From: Brugia malayi | Taxonomy: Eukaryota > Nematoda > Chromadorea > Rhabditida > Onchocercidae | Assembly: GCF_000002995.4 (NCBI RefSeq) | Contig: NW_025062479.1 | Coordinates: forward strand, 8,175,721 to 8,239,720 | Length of the DNA: 64,000 nt | Reading direction: 5' to 3' | Shown: positions 45,801 through 60,800 of the stretch, piece by piece | How the letters are laid out: each line of letters begins with the position of its first letter | Numbering within the stretch: the stretch's first letter is position 1 | Made by a program: the position numbers and the translations under genes | The notes under the pieces: model-generated | The model's input: only the letters and a program-made list of their open reading frames with translations | Told to the model about the DNA's origin: nothing | Database searches by the model: none

Positions 45801-48800
45801 GAAATGCTACCATAGTAAATGAATAAGGAAGGCACAAGAGAAGTGGAGCGTTAGTTGCAGAAATCAAACAAAGGAAATATTAATTGATATAAATGTCACA
45901 CTAAGAGCAAATCTGACTCATATTTGATATAAGTTGTTGCTGCAAATGCTGCACGGTTGCTGCATCGAGACCGTCCATGCCAGGCGTTTCCGTTTCAAAA
46001 ACAGATTTCGTGTTAGTGATATGCTGAGAAGAATTAACACGAATCTGAATATCAGAAGTGGGTGATGCTGAAGCAAGAATTTTGGAAACAACATTTGAAG
46101 CAGTCGTATCTGGAGGGCAAACAGCCCCAACAGCGCGTAATTCTTCTTCAAGATCCTGCAAACGACGAACTGCAGCTGCGTGGCGGTCAGGGTTGCTCAT
46201 TTTCAATGAACTCAAAGTGAAGAGCAAACGGCCTATAACTGACTGAACAGATAGCTCCATCCCAGCGAACTCCTCCTCATTTTCATAGGCTTCGATCACT
46301 TCTGCACCACTGGGACTTACAAATTGTACGTATACCTTATGTCCAGGTTCGCGATCTCCGGAAAGGAGTGCAGCAGCAATCGATGGACTTCGTTTGCGAT
46401 CAAACAGACCGCTGGAAGCAATTGGCTTCATCATATCAGTACCTTGCTCATACTTCGATTCTGTTTCAGCTTGGATTTGTAGATCCACTCCCGTGCTCAC
46501 TGTGTGGCTTTCCCCCTGTTCTGTAGCAGAAGTGGTTTCCCCACTCATATTTCCACTCTGAATTTTAGTTGTCATTGCCGAAACCACAGCACTGTCACCT
46601 GTTACATAGGTGGTCTGTTCACATTCGGATATTCCTTCTTCAGCGATGAATTTTGTAACAGAATCTATGTGGTGAAAAGACAGGGTGGTGCTCAAGCAGT
46701 AACAATCCAGGATGACCCCATTAATGATAATTGCACCGGAATTAGTTATTCCGGCGAGGACTAGGCTATGTGCGGCAACCTCTGAAGCGGACATTGTTTA
46801 GAATTAAAAGGATAGGGAGAAAACAGAGGCTGAGGGAAGAAGAGTAGACAAGAGTCAGCTGTTGTGCTTGATGTGTCCCTGACAGATACTGGAGCAAATT
46901 TATCAAGAGTAGCAGTTACAGACTACAGCAGCAAAAAAAAAAAAAAAAAAGAAAAAACTGAACGGATGATGGAAAATGCTTTAACAATAAGGGAAGCCCA
47001 AAGAACACTCAAATTACGGTGCTTAGCAAAATTTCATTAAATACTAGCAACATAGGCATGTGCGAGATTGAGATTTAAATCAATTTGTGGATCCAGATTA
47101 TTCATGAACGTTCTGCCCTTTAGCCTCTTCATCAGTTCGCTTTTCCTCCATCACGTCTGAAAAATCAACGGCATCATGTGCTACTGCTACTGCTGCTGCA
47201 CTGATGCTTGTGTTCTGCTGCACACTCTGTTCTCCATCCCTGTTTCCGAACGAATTCAAAACAACTCTCTCTTCCAATGCCTCATTGATCTCGCACAATC
47301 TCGCAAGTAATTATCTCAAATGATATAGAAGTGAAACGCAAAACAGCTGACTCAATTTGAACTTCCAGCATTCCTTGTCTCTCTCCCTCTTACTACTATA
47401 GAACAGATAGATAAGCAACTACCACAATAAGAATTGTTTAAAGCACGAATACCTCAACAACAGCGTTAACAAAATGACTCTGATAATATCACAGGAAATA
47501 TATAATTAGCAATAGTGCAAGCAATGGAAGAAAGAGCTGTACAGAGAATGGCCAGTATTCCCCTCTATTTCATAGCAACCTTCGTGCCCTCCCCTCCAAC
47601 ACATACGAAAGCGTTGTGTGCAGCAGGCAGAAGTGCAGACTCATATCAAATATATTATAATAAAGGGTGTTTGAAGATTCATCAAGAAATTTTTGCCCTT
47701 CCTCCAGGCGCTATGATAAAGAATACCAAAATAATAGTTTATTCGAATATATCAGAATAAAAAGACTCCTTATATCACAAACAACTTGTTTAGGCCTTCA
47801 GAGTTAGCAGCACAAGAAAATACACATGATCTTTTTAGCACGCACGTTTTTTAATCTGTTACCCATTTTATACATTATGGCGAACCACCCAGTCAGTCTA
47901 TCTTATTAGAGGAACTATTTTTAATTTTTTTCGCTGAACTTTTTAGCGGTTCAATTTCCTTATGTGATATAGTAAACCGATTAAAAGATTGATTACATAA
48001 AAAGGTTCTTATGCCTCATTAGAACATTCATGATGGAGGAAGAAGTATAAACACGTGAATAGGTCAAGATAACTCAACCAGAATACGATTTTCGTATAGT
48101 GCTGGCAATAAAAGCAATTGAGAAGTGGAGGACACTAAACCTACTATGACATGAAATTCCTAAAGTAATCACTGTCAGACTGTGTGAGACGGTGTAAAAT
48201 TATATAGCTACAACTTACTCTACATTCCGTTTCTCAAAATGTAAGGTTTTACATTAAAAACTACTTGCTTGGTTAAAGTAAGCTGAAATTATTAAGAAAA
48301 TTACAAACCTATGTGATCAACCTTCTCCTCTCCTGTCGGAGTCATAACAATACTTGCATCCCTGCTACTTAGTCCTGTTTCATTGGCAGCTGTTTTGGCT
48401 TCATCGGGCAAAAATTGCGAAACATGACTACTCCCCATTCTTGTAGTCTTCAGGATGACACCGTCATCACCATCTTTTTTCTCTTCATGTGTTACTTGAC
48501 TATCAAGCGTCCCTTCTTTCGACTCTTTCTTCAAGTAACGATCTTTACTTAAGCAGATATTTAATGTAGTGAAATAATGCCTACTTGTTTATGCTATGAT
48601 TGACGATAGTGTAATGCATCCGCAATTCTAAAACCAGTAGTTCAAAAAAAAAAAAAAAAAAAATGCCCCAACACTGTTGTATGCCATGTAGTGGAAAAAC
48701 TCAAATTAAGATTCATTTAAAAAAAGCAGGCAGTGAAAGTTCTCTATTCACTGTATTGTAAAATCACATTGAGGAATTAGGAATGATAACAGAAGCTTTT

Positions 48801-51800
48801 ACTTGCTGCTCTAAATTCATCTCTGCTTCTCGAACCATTCGATCCCACTTCTCTTGCTCCTCCTCGTTGAGAGGCACTATCCTGTCGACAATTTCCTCAT
48901 TAACGGCAACGTCATCCTCATATGTAGTTGTTATTGTGCGTTCTTCCACAATAGGACCTGCAATAAAAAATCTACTACTTTCAACTACAAACTTTATAAA
49001 GTTTCAACACCAATCAAAACCGGCTAGAACCCACCGGTATCAAAACATCGCTCACCATCTTCCGAATCATGCACATGTCGTTCAGTACGCACAACTGTTC
49101 GAATTTCTGAAACAGCAACCTCCTCTTCCTCTTCTGCAATATATATATATCTACATCACATCATAGATGAAACCACTCATAGTTAAAAAGTCCGCAGTAT
49201 CTTGATTCATTAAAAAAAGTCAAATACCACGGAATGGTTGCTCCTTCGGTCCTCCTGTATCGCCATCTATTCCATAATATTCAGACTGTTGAAAGAATGG
49301 TTCCTCTACCATTAGCTGTTGTGTCGCCGCTACCTTTAAGGATTTCATATGTTTTTTTCAGCTTATGTAATACTAACCAGAGAAGTAATTCACAAGAAAA
49401 TCACAATTATGATCACCGTACTTCGGAGTAATGACGTCTGTCATCTGCTTCTAGCGACGTGGATGATATTGTTACTGAAGGTTCAGAAATATGTGATACG
49501 GGTGTCCCTTCCAAATCATCCGGCTTTTCAATCCGATTAATTTCTCGTACAACATCATCACGTCCTATTCGCTGTAACGCTGATCGCAAAATAGCAGCTG
49601 AAATTTTACATAATTCAGAAATTACTATAAAATACAAGTCCATTACTCCAAACATAACTTTTAATCATTAGCAGACCCTTCTAACATTTTATTGTTGAAG
49701 TAAAACTTACGTGTGGCTTGTTCTTTCTTCAAAAACATCCAAATTCGCAAAACAGTAATTGCTTCAAGGCCAACTAGCTGATGTCGAACTTGCCGTATAT
49801 CAATATCAGGTACCTCGAGTGCTCGAGCCAATCGATGCCAGTCGGCACCAATGAGTCGTGCAACGTGCGGCAGTGGCAAGTCATCAGGCTCAGCAGTTTC
49901 ATGCAAAGCTTCAGTGTACTTCTCCGTCAAAAGAGCTTCCGAAAAGAAGGGCTTTTTGGAAATCTAAAGGGTTAATTTCAAGAGAAAGATAACAGAAATA
50001 TGTAAAAAGTTACAAAAAAAATCATATATATATTACTTTCGACCTCGCGAATGTGTAAACATATTAAAATCTTGTCATCACCAAAAGAATCTCTACCAAC
50101 TTTCCATTATATTAACATTTGTTTTCACCCACACATTTTATATTCCTATATATTTCTTAATCTCCAGTAGTATTACCGGTCCAGTGTATTCCGGAAGAGT
50201 GACTGCAAGAGTGCATAATGGCGTCTGTGGAGGCAAACTTTCGGCTCGCATTTTCGGTTCTTTCATAAATGATATTCGTCCATCAGCAGCGGCTTCGTTG
50301 TCTGTGCGAGCACGTGTCTTAAATTTAAATAACAGAAATAGAATTGAAGAATTCAAACTGGAAAAATACATATACATCCGAATTGAAGAAATCAAACTGG
50401 AAAAATACATATACATCCGAATTGAAGAAATCAAACTGGAAAAATACATATACATCCGAACTTTTAAAACATCAAGAATAGGTTAAAATCTACAGCTAGG
50501 AACACCAAAATTACATATATGGAAAGAGGATATAGAGGAAGCTTACGATACCTTTATCATAAAAGCAAGACGATTTTCTTGGAATGGCAAGAAATAAAGC
50601 GAAAGTTGATCGCCGCTTTTGGTTATTGGAAAGATATTTCCAGAGAATTCCAAAAACTGATGTCGTCCACTTAAAACTTCAACATCTTTCGATTTAGCAA
50701 TTTCAATGAAATGTTCTTGTTTTTCCAAGGTTTTATCTTCCCGATCATCAGTCATACAAAACAATCTGAAATTCTAGCATTAAGTTCAAAAATAACAAGT
50801 AACAAAAAATTAATTATAAACAAACAATAAATGAATAAAAACAAACCTCAACTGTCCTTCATTAGGAAAAGTTCGTCGAGCAAAAATAAGAAATCTAGCC
50901 ATATACGGAACTGAAATTGCTTCATTATAAACTTCTTGTGCCATTCGCGCTGCATCCCGCGGAGTTTGGCAGTCCATCAACCAAAATCGAGCAGAAACAG
51001 TAGTTGTGAATGAAACATCCTCGCCTGGAACAAAAAAAAAAGTAAGATAGAAGAGAAAGTTAAGCTAAACTATGCAGAATCATAAATCTCACTAAGAAAC
51101 AATTTTTTTTTCAATAGAATGAACTGAAAAGAAAAAGAGCTGTTCAACAGACTAACCAGTAAATGTTAACTGTGTAGTTCCAGTAATATCTTCCCACTGA
51201 GCAGGAGCAGATCCACCAGTTATACTGCACAATAAACGAAGCGTCGGTGGTTCCTGTCCTGGTTGACCGCTAGAATTTATAAAAATTATAAAAAAAAAAA
51301 TACTAAAAAGTTTATAAAATTGAAGCATAATATAAAAGAATGTAAACTACTTCATTTCTTTGTTCATATTTAACAAGTACAATAAAGGAATACCTGTACT
51401 GTGTTAACATTCCTTTATTTGAGCTTTGTGGTAATGGAATACACAACGTTATGGGTTTATGAAATTTGCGACGACGAGGTTCAACAGTTACAATTGGGGA
51501 TACTGCAACTCTGTTCCCGTGTAAACGAGCAACTATTTCTTGTGGAACTGGTTGAGCTTGTACAGATACTTTGATCGTCTTGGTCAAAGAGCCATCCGGA
51601 AATATAGCCTAGAAGACGGTCTAGTAAAACATGTCCGCCTGTGGAAGTACGAAAATTTATAGTGAGTAATTAGACAAAAAAAAACAAACAAACATTAATG
51701 TACAGCATTAAAAAAGCTCTAAAACATATTGAAATTCTGGAATGAATTCATAAGAAGGACCTGTACACGAGGAACAACTGAAGAGAGTATTACACCACCT

Positions 51801-54800
51801 TCTGGACCAACACAGTGTACTTCCTGCCGCACACGAGTAACGACCGCGAAATACATAGGGAAATCGTTGGTAAGGATACGCGTAATTCGTGACGTATGCA
51901 AATCATCAAGCTGAGACAACTCTTCTGCATCAAATGATTCATTCAGTACCTGGAAAAGGTGACTAACTCATATTTCTAGAAAATATAGCTTATTTAATAT
52001 AGCATAAAAAAAAAAAAAACGCAAAGAACTTGTTGCGCAAACCTCTTGTACGGCATCTTCTGTCGCCTCTAGCTGATGCTCTTTCCAGTGTTGCCCATCA
52101 TCAGAACGTAAAATAACAATCTCTCGCTCCCGTCCACGAAGTGATGCAAAATGTGGTACTTCCAATATTACAGGACCCAAGAACTTTACACCATGTGGTG
52201 CCATCTCAAGTATACGTGAAGCAAGCGCTTCACCTTCACTTAGTGGTGGTGGGTGTGCTAACTTATCCTATAAATAAAGCATTGGATAGAAAGCATTCCA
52301 AAACTAAATCCAACTACAATTCCAAACTTTGAGATAAAGAAAAAATTACTTTCCGAAGATATCTGCATGTGACGCGTGTAGGTTGTGGTGCTTTTCTTGG
52401 TGGTATAATGATTCTTACACCAGAATGTCGGCAACCACGCATTGCTCCACCACGTGCGTCCACCATAAACGAAATTAAAAAGCTGAAATAGCACTTATCC
52501 TAATGGTGAAAGGACAAATAAGTGCATCAAAGCCGCAAGTTAGTGCTGTCATTCCTTCAGTTCTGGAAGCTTGAAGTTTATCAGACGGTAGACGAAATTT
52601 TACCATCAAAAACAGAGAACAGGTGTGTGAAAGGCATTCAGTTACACCAGTAAAAGCGGAATTGATTTTTAGTAAGCAGTTTTCAAGAGAAGTAACTGAA
52701 GTCGATATTCTTATAAAGCAAGTTATAATGATTTCCGTAAAAGACATGAATAGTACTTGAAGTTTGGAAAATCCATAAAATTAAAGCTGAAAATAAATTT
52801 CTACTATCTAATTCAAGCAGCACAGATCAGAGAGATGGATAATCGACAGCATATTAGTTCGAGAGGTCTAGGAATGAGATCCGGAAGTTTTAAATCAAAC
52901 GAAGAAAATGTTTCCTACAAAGACTTTTTGATTTCCCGAAATAAACAATAACTTCATTGTGCTGTTCATTCAGATAGCTTGCCAAGAGAAATTGTAACAG
53001 GTATTCTGACCTATTTAAAAAAGCTGAGAAAAATTAGACCTGGACAATTTTCCGGTTTCAGATGGGAGAAATAAAAGAACATGCCGTATGATGCAGCACG
53101 AAACTAATATAACTAATATTAAAAACTCACGTTTTGTGGAGAAGTTTGCTGAAATAAATAATAAATTAAAAAAATATAGATCGCATTTCATCAAAAAGAC
53201 AATATTTTATGATGAGAATCAGCAGGACCGATTTTCGCAAGAGAAAAATTTGGTAAATTAAATGAAGCGTTGCAGCTGTAATAATAATCACGTTACCTAG
53301 GTTGCACGGTAGTTCTTGTTACTGGAACACTGTCAGAAAGCGATGAATCCAAAGAAGGATCAACCATAGCTGTAGTAACGGGTTCGTGCTAGAAGGAATT
53401 TTGTTACAATCGCAAGCAGAAGCTTATATAAAACTATCTACTTCATGAATCACACAATATAAAGGGAAGAACCCATATGTTTCACATCGTCTAAAGATAA
53501 TCAAAACATAAAACTGGGTATGGCTATTCTTAATTTGTTTTAATCTATTTAGGATAACTAACAGAGCAGAGCCAAAGAATTTTTTCCCTATATTAATCAA
53601 ATGACACAACATTACACGAATTACTTGTGCTTTGCGAATTAAAGCATCCAGATCGCCATCCACACCTTCTACTTCTGGGCTTTTTGACAGCATCTGCAAA
53701 TCCACATAATATGGTCGATTTTCTTTGAAAGAGACTTCAACAAGCTTTGGTGTTCATTATGGGAAGTCTTTTTGTGCACCCAAAACGGAGAGAGCATAAT
53801 AAAATAGTAAGAAAATCGAATTCTCACAAGTTATTTAAAAAATTTTCCCATTATGACATGAATTGCCTTAACTTAGTCTCAAAAAAACTTAAACTTTAAA
53901 AACGAATAGGCCGTGAAAAAATTGTTAATCAACAGATCGCTGTTATTTCAAAAAGAATCATATTTGTAACCCACTGAATAACCAACAGAAATGGTTCCCG
54001 CAACATGTAAAAAAATACCGGTTCTGTAGCATGAATCAGATGCACACCTGTTGAGTCATGCAAACCTTTCGTGAGGCTTTCTGAGAAATCGTGAGCATGA
54101 GCATTGGCTGTTATCTGATTATCATCACCTGTAATAAATCTTCAGTGTATACACTATAACTACTTCCGCAGTTGAAGCAGGGGATACCTTAGAACTGTTG
54201 AGTTTTCCCTGCAATATATGGTGATCACTTGTATGTCTTGTATGTCAAATATGTCAAAATCAGATCACAGCTAACACAGGCTGTTTTACTTCATACGCAG
54301 GGAAATGAAATCATGGATGGCTAACGAATTATGAAGTTATCCGACATAATAAAAAAATATAAGTTTTTGAAAACTAAACAAATTTTGCAACAATTGTGCC
54401 ATTGTCAAGAATGCGGTGAAGGAAGACATTTTTGAGCACAACGGTCAATGACCTCATATCCATCAAGTTTTCAGTGAAATGACCTGTTCGAAGCAAAAAC
54501 GACGCGCATGCGATGTGTACACAAATATGAAGTAAAAGAAGAGAGGAAAAGAAGAAAGAGAAATGTATACTGATAGAAGGGAGCACAACAAATTAACAGT
54601 AGAGGCATTGACACTACCATAACATCTTTTAGAATTTCATGTTTCATTTGCAAAAAAAAAGTAAGAAAACATTAATTTTTAGAATCTCCAATTGAGCCAA
54701 GACTGAGAGGGATAAAAAATTTGAGTGATCACAGTCGTTAAGAGGGTTAACATTTACATATTCGCGTTAGAATATGAAGTTAATTCAAAAATTCAACAGG

Positions 54801-57800
54801 TGAGAAGTTATAGCAACTTCTAATTCATGCAAAGATGAACGTCTCGCGGTAAACTGTTAAACATATTGCCACTGATAAAAAACATGTTGTATAATGCAGA
54901 AAGATTAACTACGCCAGAACATAAAAAATCGATCCGGTTATACGAGAGAAAATTACCTTTGAACAAAACTAAGCTGCAAAACAGCTCTTCAGCAGCACTA
55001 CACTGATGGAGCTGTATATACATGCAAGCCTCAAGGATGTATTAGTAAGTACTACTATCATTACTCCTATCATCACCCTTATCAGAACCTCAAACATTAA
55101 TTTGCTATAAATACAGAAACGATCGCGTTATAACCAATTCCGTCCACGCATTAATAACTGATTTATGGACCGTAATTCACGATGAAATTGTCAAAAAATT
55201 TGCGCACAACCTGTGGAAAGTAATATTTCTATGTCAATTTAAATTAAAAACAAATCACAAACAGATAAAAAAGGAAGTTAAAATGCGAAAAGGAAGAAAT
55301 GAAAAAATCATACGTGATAAGTAAATCAGAGTAGCTCCAGGTGAAGGATAGGGGCTTGAAGTGTGATTGGGAAAGAAGCTCAGGTCATGGTCATCTGTTG
55401 ATAAGCGTAACGGCGAGTGTGTCAGGACACGAAGATGTGACGCATCCTCCTCCAATGTATTCGGTGCTGAATCGACGAACAAACGCTCAACAACAACAAC
55501 AACAAGAGCATTCAGCAACACAATCACAACACTGCTAATCCAACCTTTGTGAGTTGTTACCGAACTACCACTCAATACTTAGCTTACAATATTAATACGT
55601 TAATAGCAAGCAAGAGAATCGTGGTATCCTAATGAGCGCATTATTTTATATTCGGCAACGAGTTTTTAAATTTCCCTTTAAACATATTTTCTCGCTAACA
55701 AATTTTCAGGTGAAATAAATGAAAACTGTGCATTTCGAGCAAAAAAATCCTGTTAACTAAACTTTACTTAGCACATAATTAGTTCATCTAATAGTTGGGA
55801 AAGTGGAACATAGTAGGAAACTCTTCCTCTGAATCTATTTTTTCCTTTCTCTTTTGATTAAAAGCCTATGCAGGTTTTTTGTGGCTGAAACATATCACTT
55901 GCTTTTTCAACGGTACTTTTTATGATTTTCACTGTTTCTGTTGAGTCGTTAAGATTCTGTCAATCTTTTGAAAATTTTTTAGATCTATAACAACAATTAA
56001 GGAAAAAGAAAAAAAAAGCTGCGCTGGGTGGAATGCGTGAATCTTATTTGATCAAGAGAATATGTTTGCACATTTATTCTTAATATGCACAATCCAACAC
56101 TAGAAAAACTAAACTCAGCTTCATTTAATGCACTGCTTTCATTAGACGGAACAATAAAAACAAACTGCAAGTAACTAATTATGCATTATTATTCGACTCG
56201 ACTAAAAAAATATAAATACCTTCATCCTCTGAATCAGAAAACATAGTTTCATTCATTGCTTCGGGATTTTGAGGTTTATATCTTTCTTCAGTAATAGTTG
56301 TAGTCTCCGTAATCACGGTAGTCTCGGTAACTGTTTTAAGTGCTTCAACTACAGATACATAGCCCAAACGTTCCGCAATTGATAATGGAGTCTGCCCTGT
56401 CTGTAAAATCTCGGATCACAGAAAATGTATCTTTAAGAAGACTGAGAACCGCATTCTTATTCTCTCAAATACCAGTCTCAATAGTTTTACTACTCAAGCG
56501 TCTTCTACGTCAGCTTATCAAGCAAACGACATGTTCCTTCTACTCAGCAACTTAATTAAATATTACCGATGTTTGGACATTTGGACTAGCACCGTGCTCC
56601 AACAAATAACGCACAACATTATTATGCCCTTGCTGAGCAGCTTGATGCAGCGGAGTATAGGAAGCACGAGTAGTGGCCGAAACTGGCGCGCCATGCTCAA
56701 TCAAAAAACGGACCATATTTATTTGCCCTGAAAAGTTTTCAACAGTACAATTTGTTTAACGGATATGAACAGAAATTCATTAAAAAAATCGAACCGAAAT
56801 GGCAAGCAACGTGTAGTGGTGTATATCCTGCTTTCGTTTTGGAATCAGTGGCTGCGTTTTCCTTCACCAGTTCTTCTGCTACATTAACACGATCTTCTTG
56901 TGCGCACAGATGCATTGGTGTCAAACCGTTCCTTGCTTGAGCTCCGACCTGAAGTATGCAACAATAATTATATAATTTAGTGAACTACCCACCAGCAGTT
57001 TCGCAAACTAATATGTTTAAGGTAATATGTAAACGACAAGCTTTTCGTTCGAACTATGAAATCTTTTTCACTTACTTTTATAATTTTCCTAAAGCCTACC
57101 TTTGCTCCATTTTCAATTAATAAAGCAGCCATTTCGCGATGACCCTCTTGGGCAGAAAGATGAAGCGGCGTGAATCCAGCTTTGCTTTCAGCATTCGCAT
57201 TTGCCTTAAAGAAAAATCAATATGCCAAAAAACAGCAACAGTTACTTTTATACAATCTCCACAAGTAAAATCCTACTTCAACCAATGCATGAAGATTTGA
57301 TTCAAATAAAACACGAGAAAATTACAGATTCATGTAACTAGATACGCCTCAAACGCAAGAACATAGTAATGAAGTACTCTATAATGAAGAAGAGTGCTAG
57401 CAATATCCATCTGATTTTTCTTTGCAGCAATATGCAAAGGAGTATATCCATTCTTGGCAACGGCATGTGCGGAAGCACCACTTTCTAGAAGCAGCAGCGC
57501 TACCTTGTCGTTATTATAATGTGCTGCTACATGCAAAGGTGTCACCTAAAACGATAAAACGATAGAGTGGTATTTAAAAATTATTTGTACATAAAAAGTT
57601 TTCCCTAAACGCACGCATAGCAAAACTCGACAATTAACTAACAACCGCTACCTGGTTCTTGCCTTCAATGTCAACCAAAGTTCCTCGTTCCAGCAATAAT
57701 TTCGCTACCGGTAAATTGCCGTATTTAGCAGCTAAATGCAACGGTGTAAAACCTTTCTTGGTAAGCAATGTCTTATCGGAACCATGATCTATCAATATTG

Positions 57801-60800
57801 CTGCCACCTCCTCTTGTCCCTCCTACAATATTTGAAAACTGAATAATTAACAGATTCCTGATCAAAAAGGTGTAAATATTTTCCATATTCCGCTAAGCTT
57901 ACTTTGGCAGCAATATGAAGAGGAGTGTAGAGATCCCGTGTAGCAGCATTTGGTGATGCGCCTGCCTGCAGCAACAAGATAACGATATCAGTATTGCCAA
58001 GACGTGATGCAATATGTAATGGTGTTTGTAGCTCACGTGCCGCGGCATCCACCTTTAAAAAAATATCAAAAAATGAATTTTGCATAATTACAGTTCCTTT
58101 GATATTTACATGACCACACACAGAATGAACAATGACACAAATTTTTTTAAGAAATATGGGATGCTCTGGTATGAAGTGAGAAATGATAGATCCTACAAAG
58201 TAGTTATGAATAAAAATAGTAGAGTGTGCCGACTAACCTGGGCTCCATTACGTACCAAAACACGGACAATATCGGTTTGGTTCGCTCGTGCAGCTAAATG
58301 AAGAGGTGTTTCACCGCGTACAGTAGCCACATTCGCATTAGCACCCTGAAATGAAAGGTTATTGACACCTCATTCCCTTCTCCGCAAAAATCTTGCATAA
58401 CCTCACCATCAGTAATCTTAATTAGATTATGCCAGTTTTGGTACTATTTATGCAAAACCGACTCAGTGAAACAAAGAAATATATAAAACGTTAAAATCAC
58501 TATTCACTCTGATGGATAAATATAATACAAGGAAAGATTAGACAATAATGAAATAAAAAACAAGTAGAATTAGAAATTATTTGGAAAATGAAAGGATAAC
58601 ATTTATTTCAGTTATAAGGAATAGTGGGAAAGTCCACAAAATGAATACCGAAAACCTACAACAGTTTATTTGAAATAACGATCATCACCTGCTGCAGTAA
58701 GTAGATAACGATGTTTATAGCACCCATGAAAGCAGCGACGTGAAGCGGCGACAGACCGGATTCTGTAGTTGCCTCGATGGCAGCATGATATTTCAGCAAC
58801 AGTTCGACAACCTAAGCAGTTGTTACAACAAATAAATAACAGTTTGGAAATCAACATAAATGTAATGCTTAACTACTCTGTTGCAATGAAGAATACCTTA
58901 ATGCGATTTTTTTTGCAAGCTATGTGCAACGGTGTGAAGCCATTGAGAGCCCGAGCATTTGAATCGGCATTACGATCCAGCAGAAGCTTAGCGACACGGA
59001 CATGTCCGCAGTGGGCAGCCACATGAAGAGGAGTGAGATAATCAACGGTAACATCATCAACCGGAGCTCGATGATACAACAGAATTCGAGCACTGTCCAC
59101 ATGATCACCCTGTGCTGCCATATGTAAAGGAGCCAGACCATTCTATAATGTTTGTACCCAATTATCCAAATCATATTTGCTAGAAACTATCAGAAAATAA
59201 TAAGAAAAGCATGCTGATACTGTATCAAAAAGTTGCGTACTTTTGTTTTAGCGTTGATTGGAGCTCCTTTTTCAAGCAATAAATCTACAACTTGATCATG
59301 GCCCGACCGAGAAGCGCAATGTAATGGTGTTAATAAATCACGCGTGCGACAGTCAATAACGGCTCCGTGAGCCAACAATAACGAAACCATGTTTGCACGC
59401 CCCCATTTTGTTGCAACGTGCAAGGGACTGAAACAGAAAATAAACAAATAAAATTTATTTTCTCAGTAGCTGTTATTAACAGTGGACTTACCTGGGCATA
59501 ATATTAAAACGTTAATCCGTATTTGATCAGTGTTTTATACTTACCTGTTGAGATTCTAAAAAAAGTTTCAAGAACGTAGCCCTCATATATCTATCCAGTC
59601 ACGGACCAGTTTTTTTGTCTCACCACATTCTCATTCATTTTAAGGATATTTAAAACCATAATAATACCTTATGTTATGCCTTGCTTGGTAATTCACATTA
59701 GCTCCCTTTTCGAGCAGCAGTAGTGCTACGTTCTCATTTCCATAGTGAGCGGCGATATGGAGCGGAGTGAAACCACTTTTCGAAGTCACATCCGAATTGT
59801 GCTCATTCTGAAATTAATTTCTCTTAGCTTCCATGAAATACACATAATAAATCCCGAATACCTCTGTTTCTTTGAAGCCAATTTAACGTGGCTCTTTTCG
59901 CACTATCTCTTTCAGTAGCCACATGTGTAACGGTCGCAAGAGCACATACCTATGCCAAACATTCTTCGTTTACTACCAGCAAATGAATCTTTAAAAAAAT
60001 TTTTAGTTATGCATCTTAATTTTGTCATAAATAAACTTGCGACGGAAATAATTTTCTTTCCTCAGAAAAGTATAATAAAAAAAATGTCACAAAAATAAAA
60101 GATCTGAAAAATTTTTCCTTGTAAGATGAAACTGACTTGAAGTAATAACGTAGCTGCTTTCGTATCATCCTTTTTAGCAGCGATATGTAATGCTGGCAGG
60201 CGCACTTTTCCACGTGTATCATTCTCAAGTAAGAGAGCTACAACACGATCGTGACCTTGCTGCAAGGCAACTGCTAATGGCGTAAAGCCATCCTACAAAT
60301 AAAAAGCTTAAACACGATGTCACTGAAGACATCAGTTGCAATAGTTTAGCAAACAACAAATCGTGGATTACGATGTGACGATGCAAATGATATGTAAATG
60401 CGAGAAGTGGTTAAGCTAAACAATTTGCTTTCCCATGTAATGTCACCAATAAATCTGAAATATTTTCAGATTCTAAAACTCCTAATGATTGTACAGTAAG
60501 TTGTTTCAAAAAGGCCATAACATGACAGAAATAAAATCAATCAGTCCCAGCAAATCGTGGAAAAGGACTGTTACGTGACAAATTTTAAATAAGTGAAGTT
60601 TAGGAAAATATATCAGCGAAATTGTAGAAAAAAAAAGTTAAAAAACTATTTGTAGAAAAAGAACTTCATTCAGAACTATATTCATATAAAGCGAAAAACG
60701 AAAGATGTAACTTCCTTAATGTTTTCTTTTCACGTTTCCCAGTTAACGACTTCACGTAATCTACGAAATATGGTAAATACCTTTGAGGAATGACATGACT

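Noticed and set aside
55255..55575. Minus-strand ORF with a hydrophobic run ([14 protein letters not shown]) that looks like a membrane anchor, and a plus-strand ORF with a glutamine run
   Set aside because: The hydrophobic run is the complement of a CAA triplet repeat, the minus ORF starts at TTG, and it lies in the long ankyrin intron without splice support.
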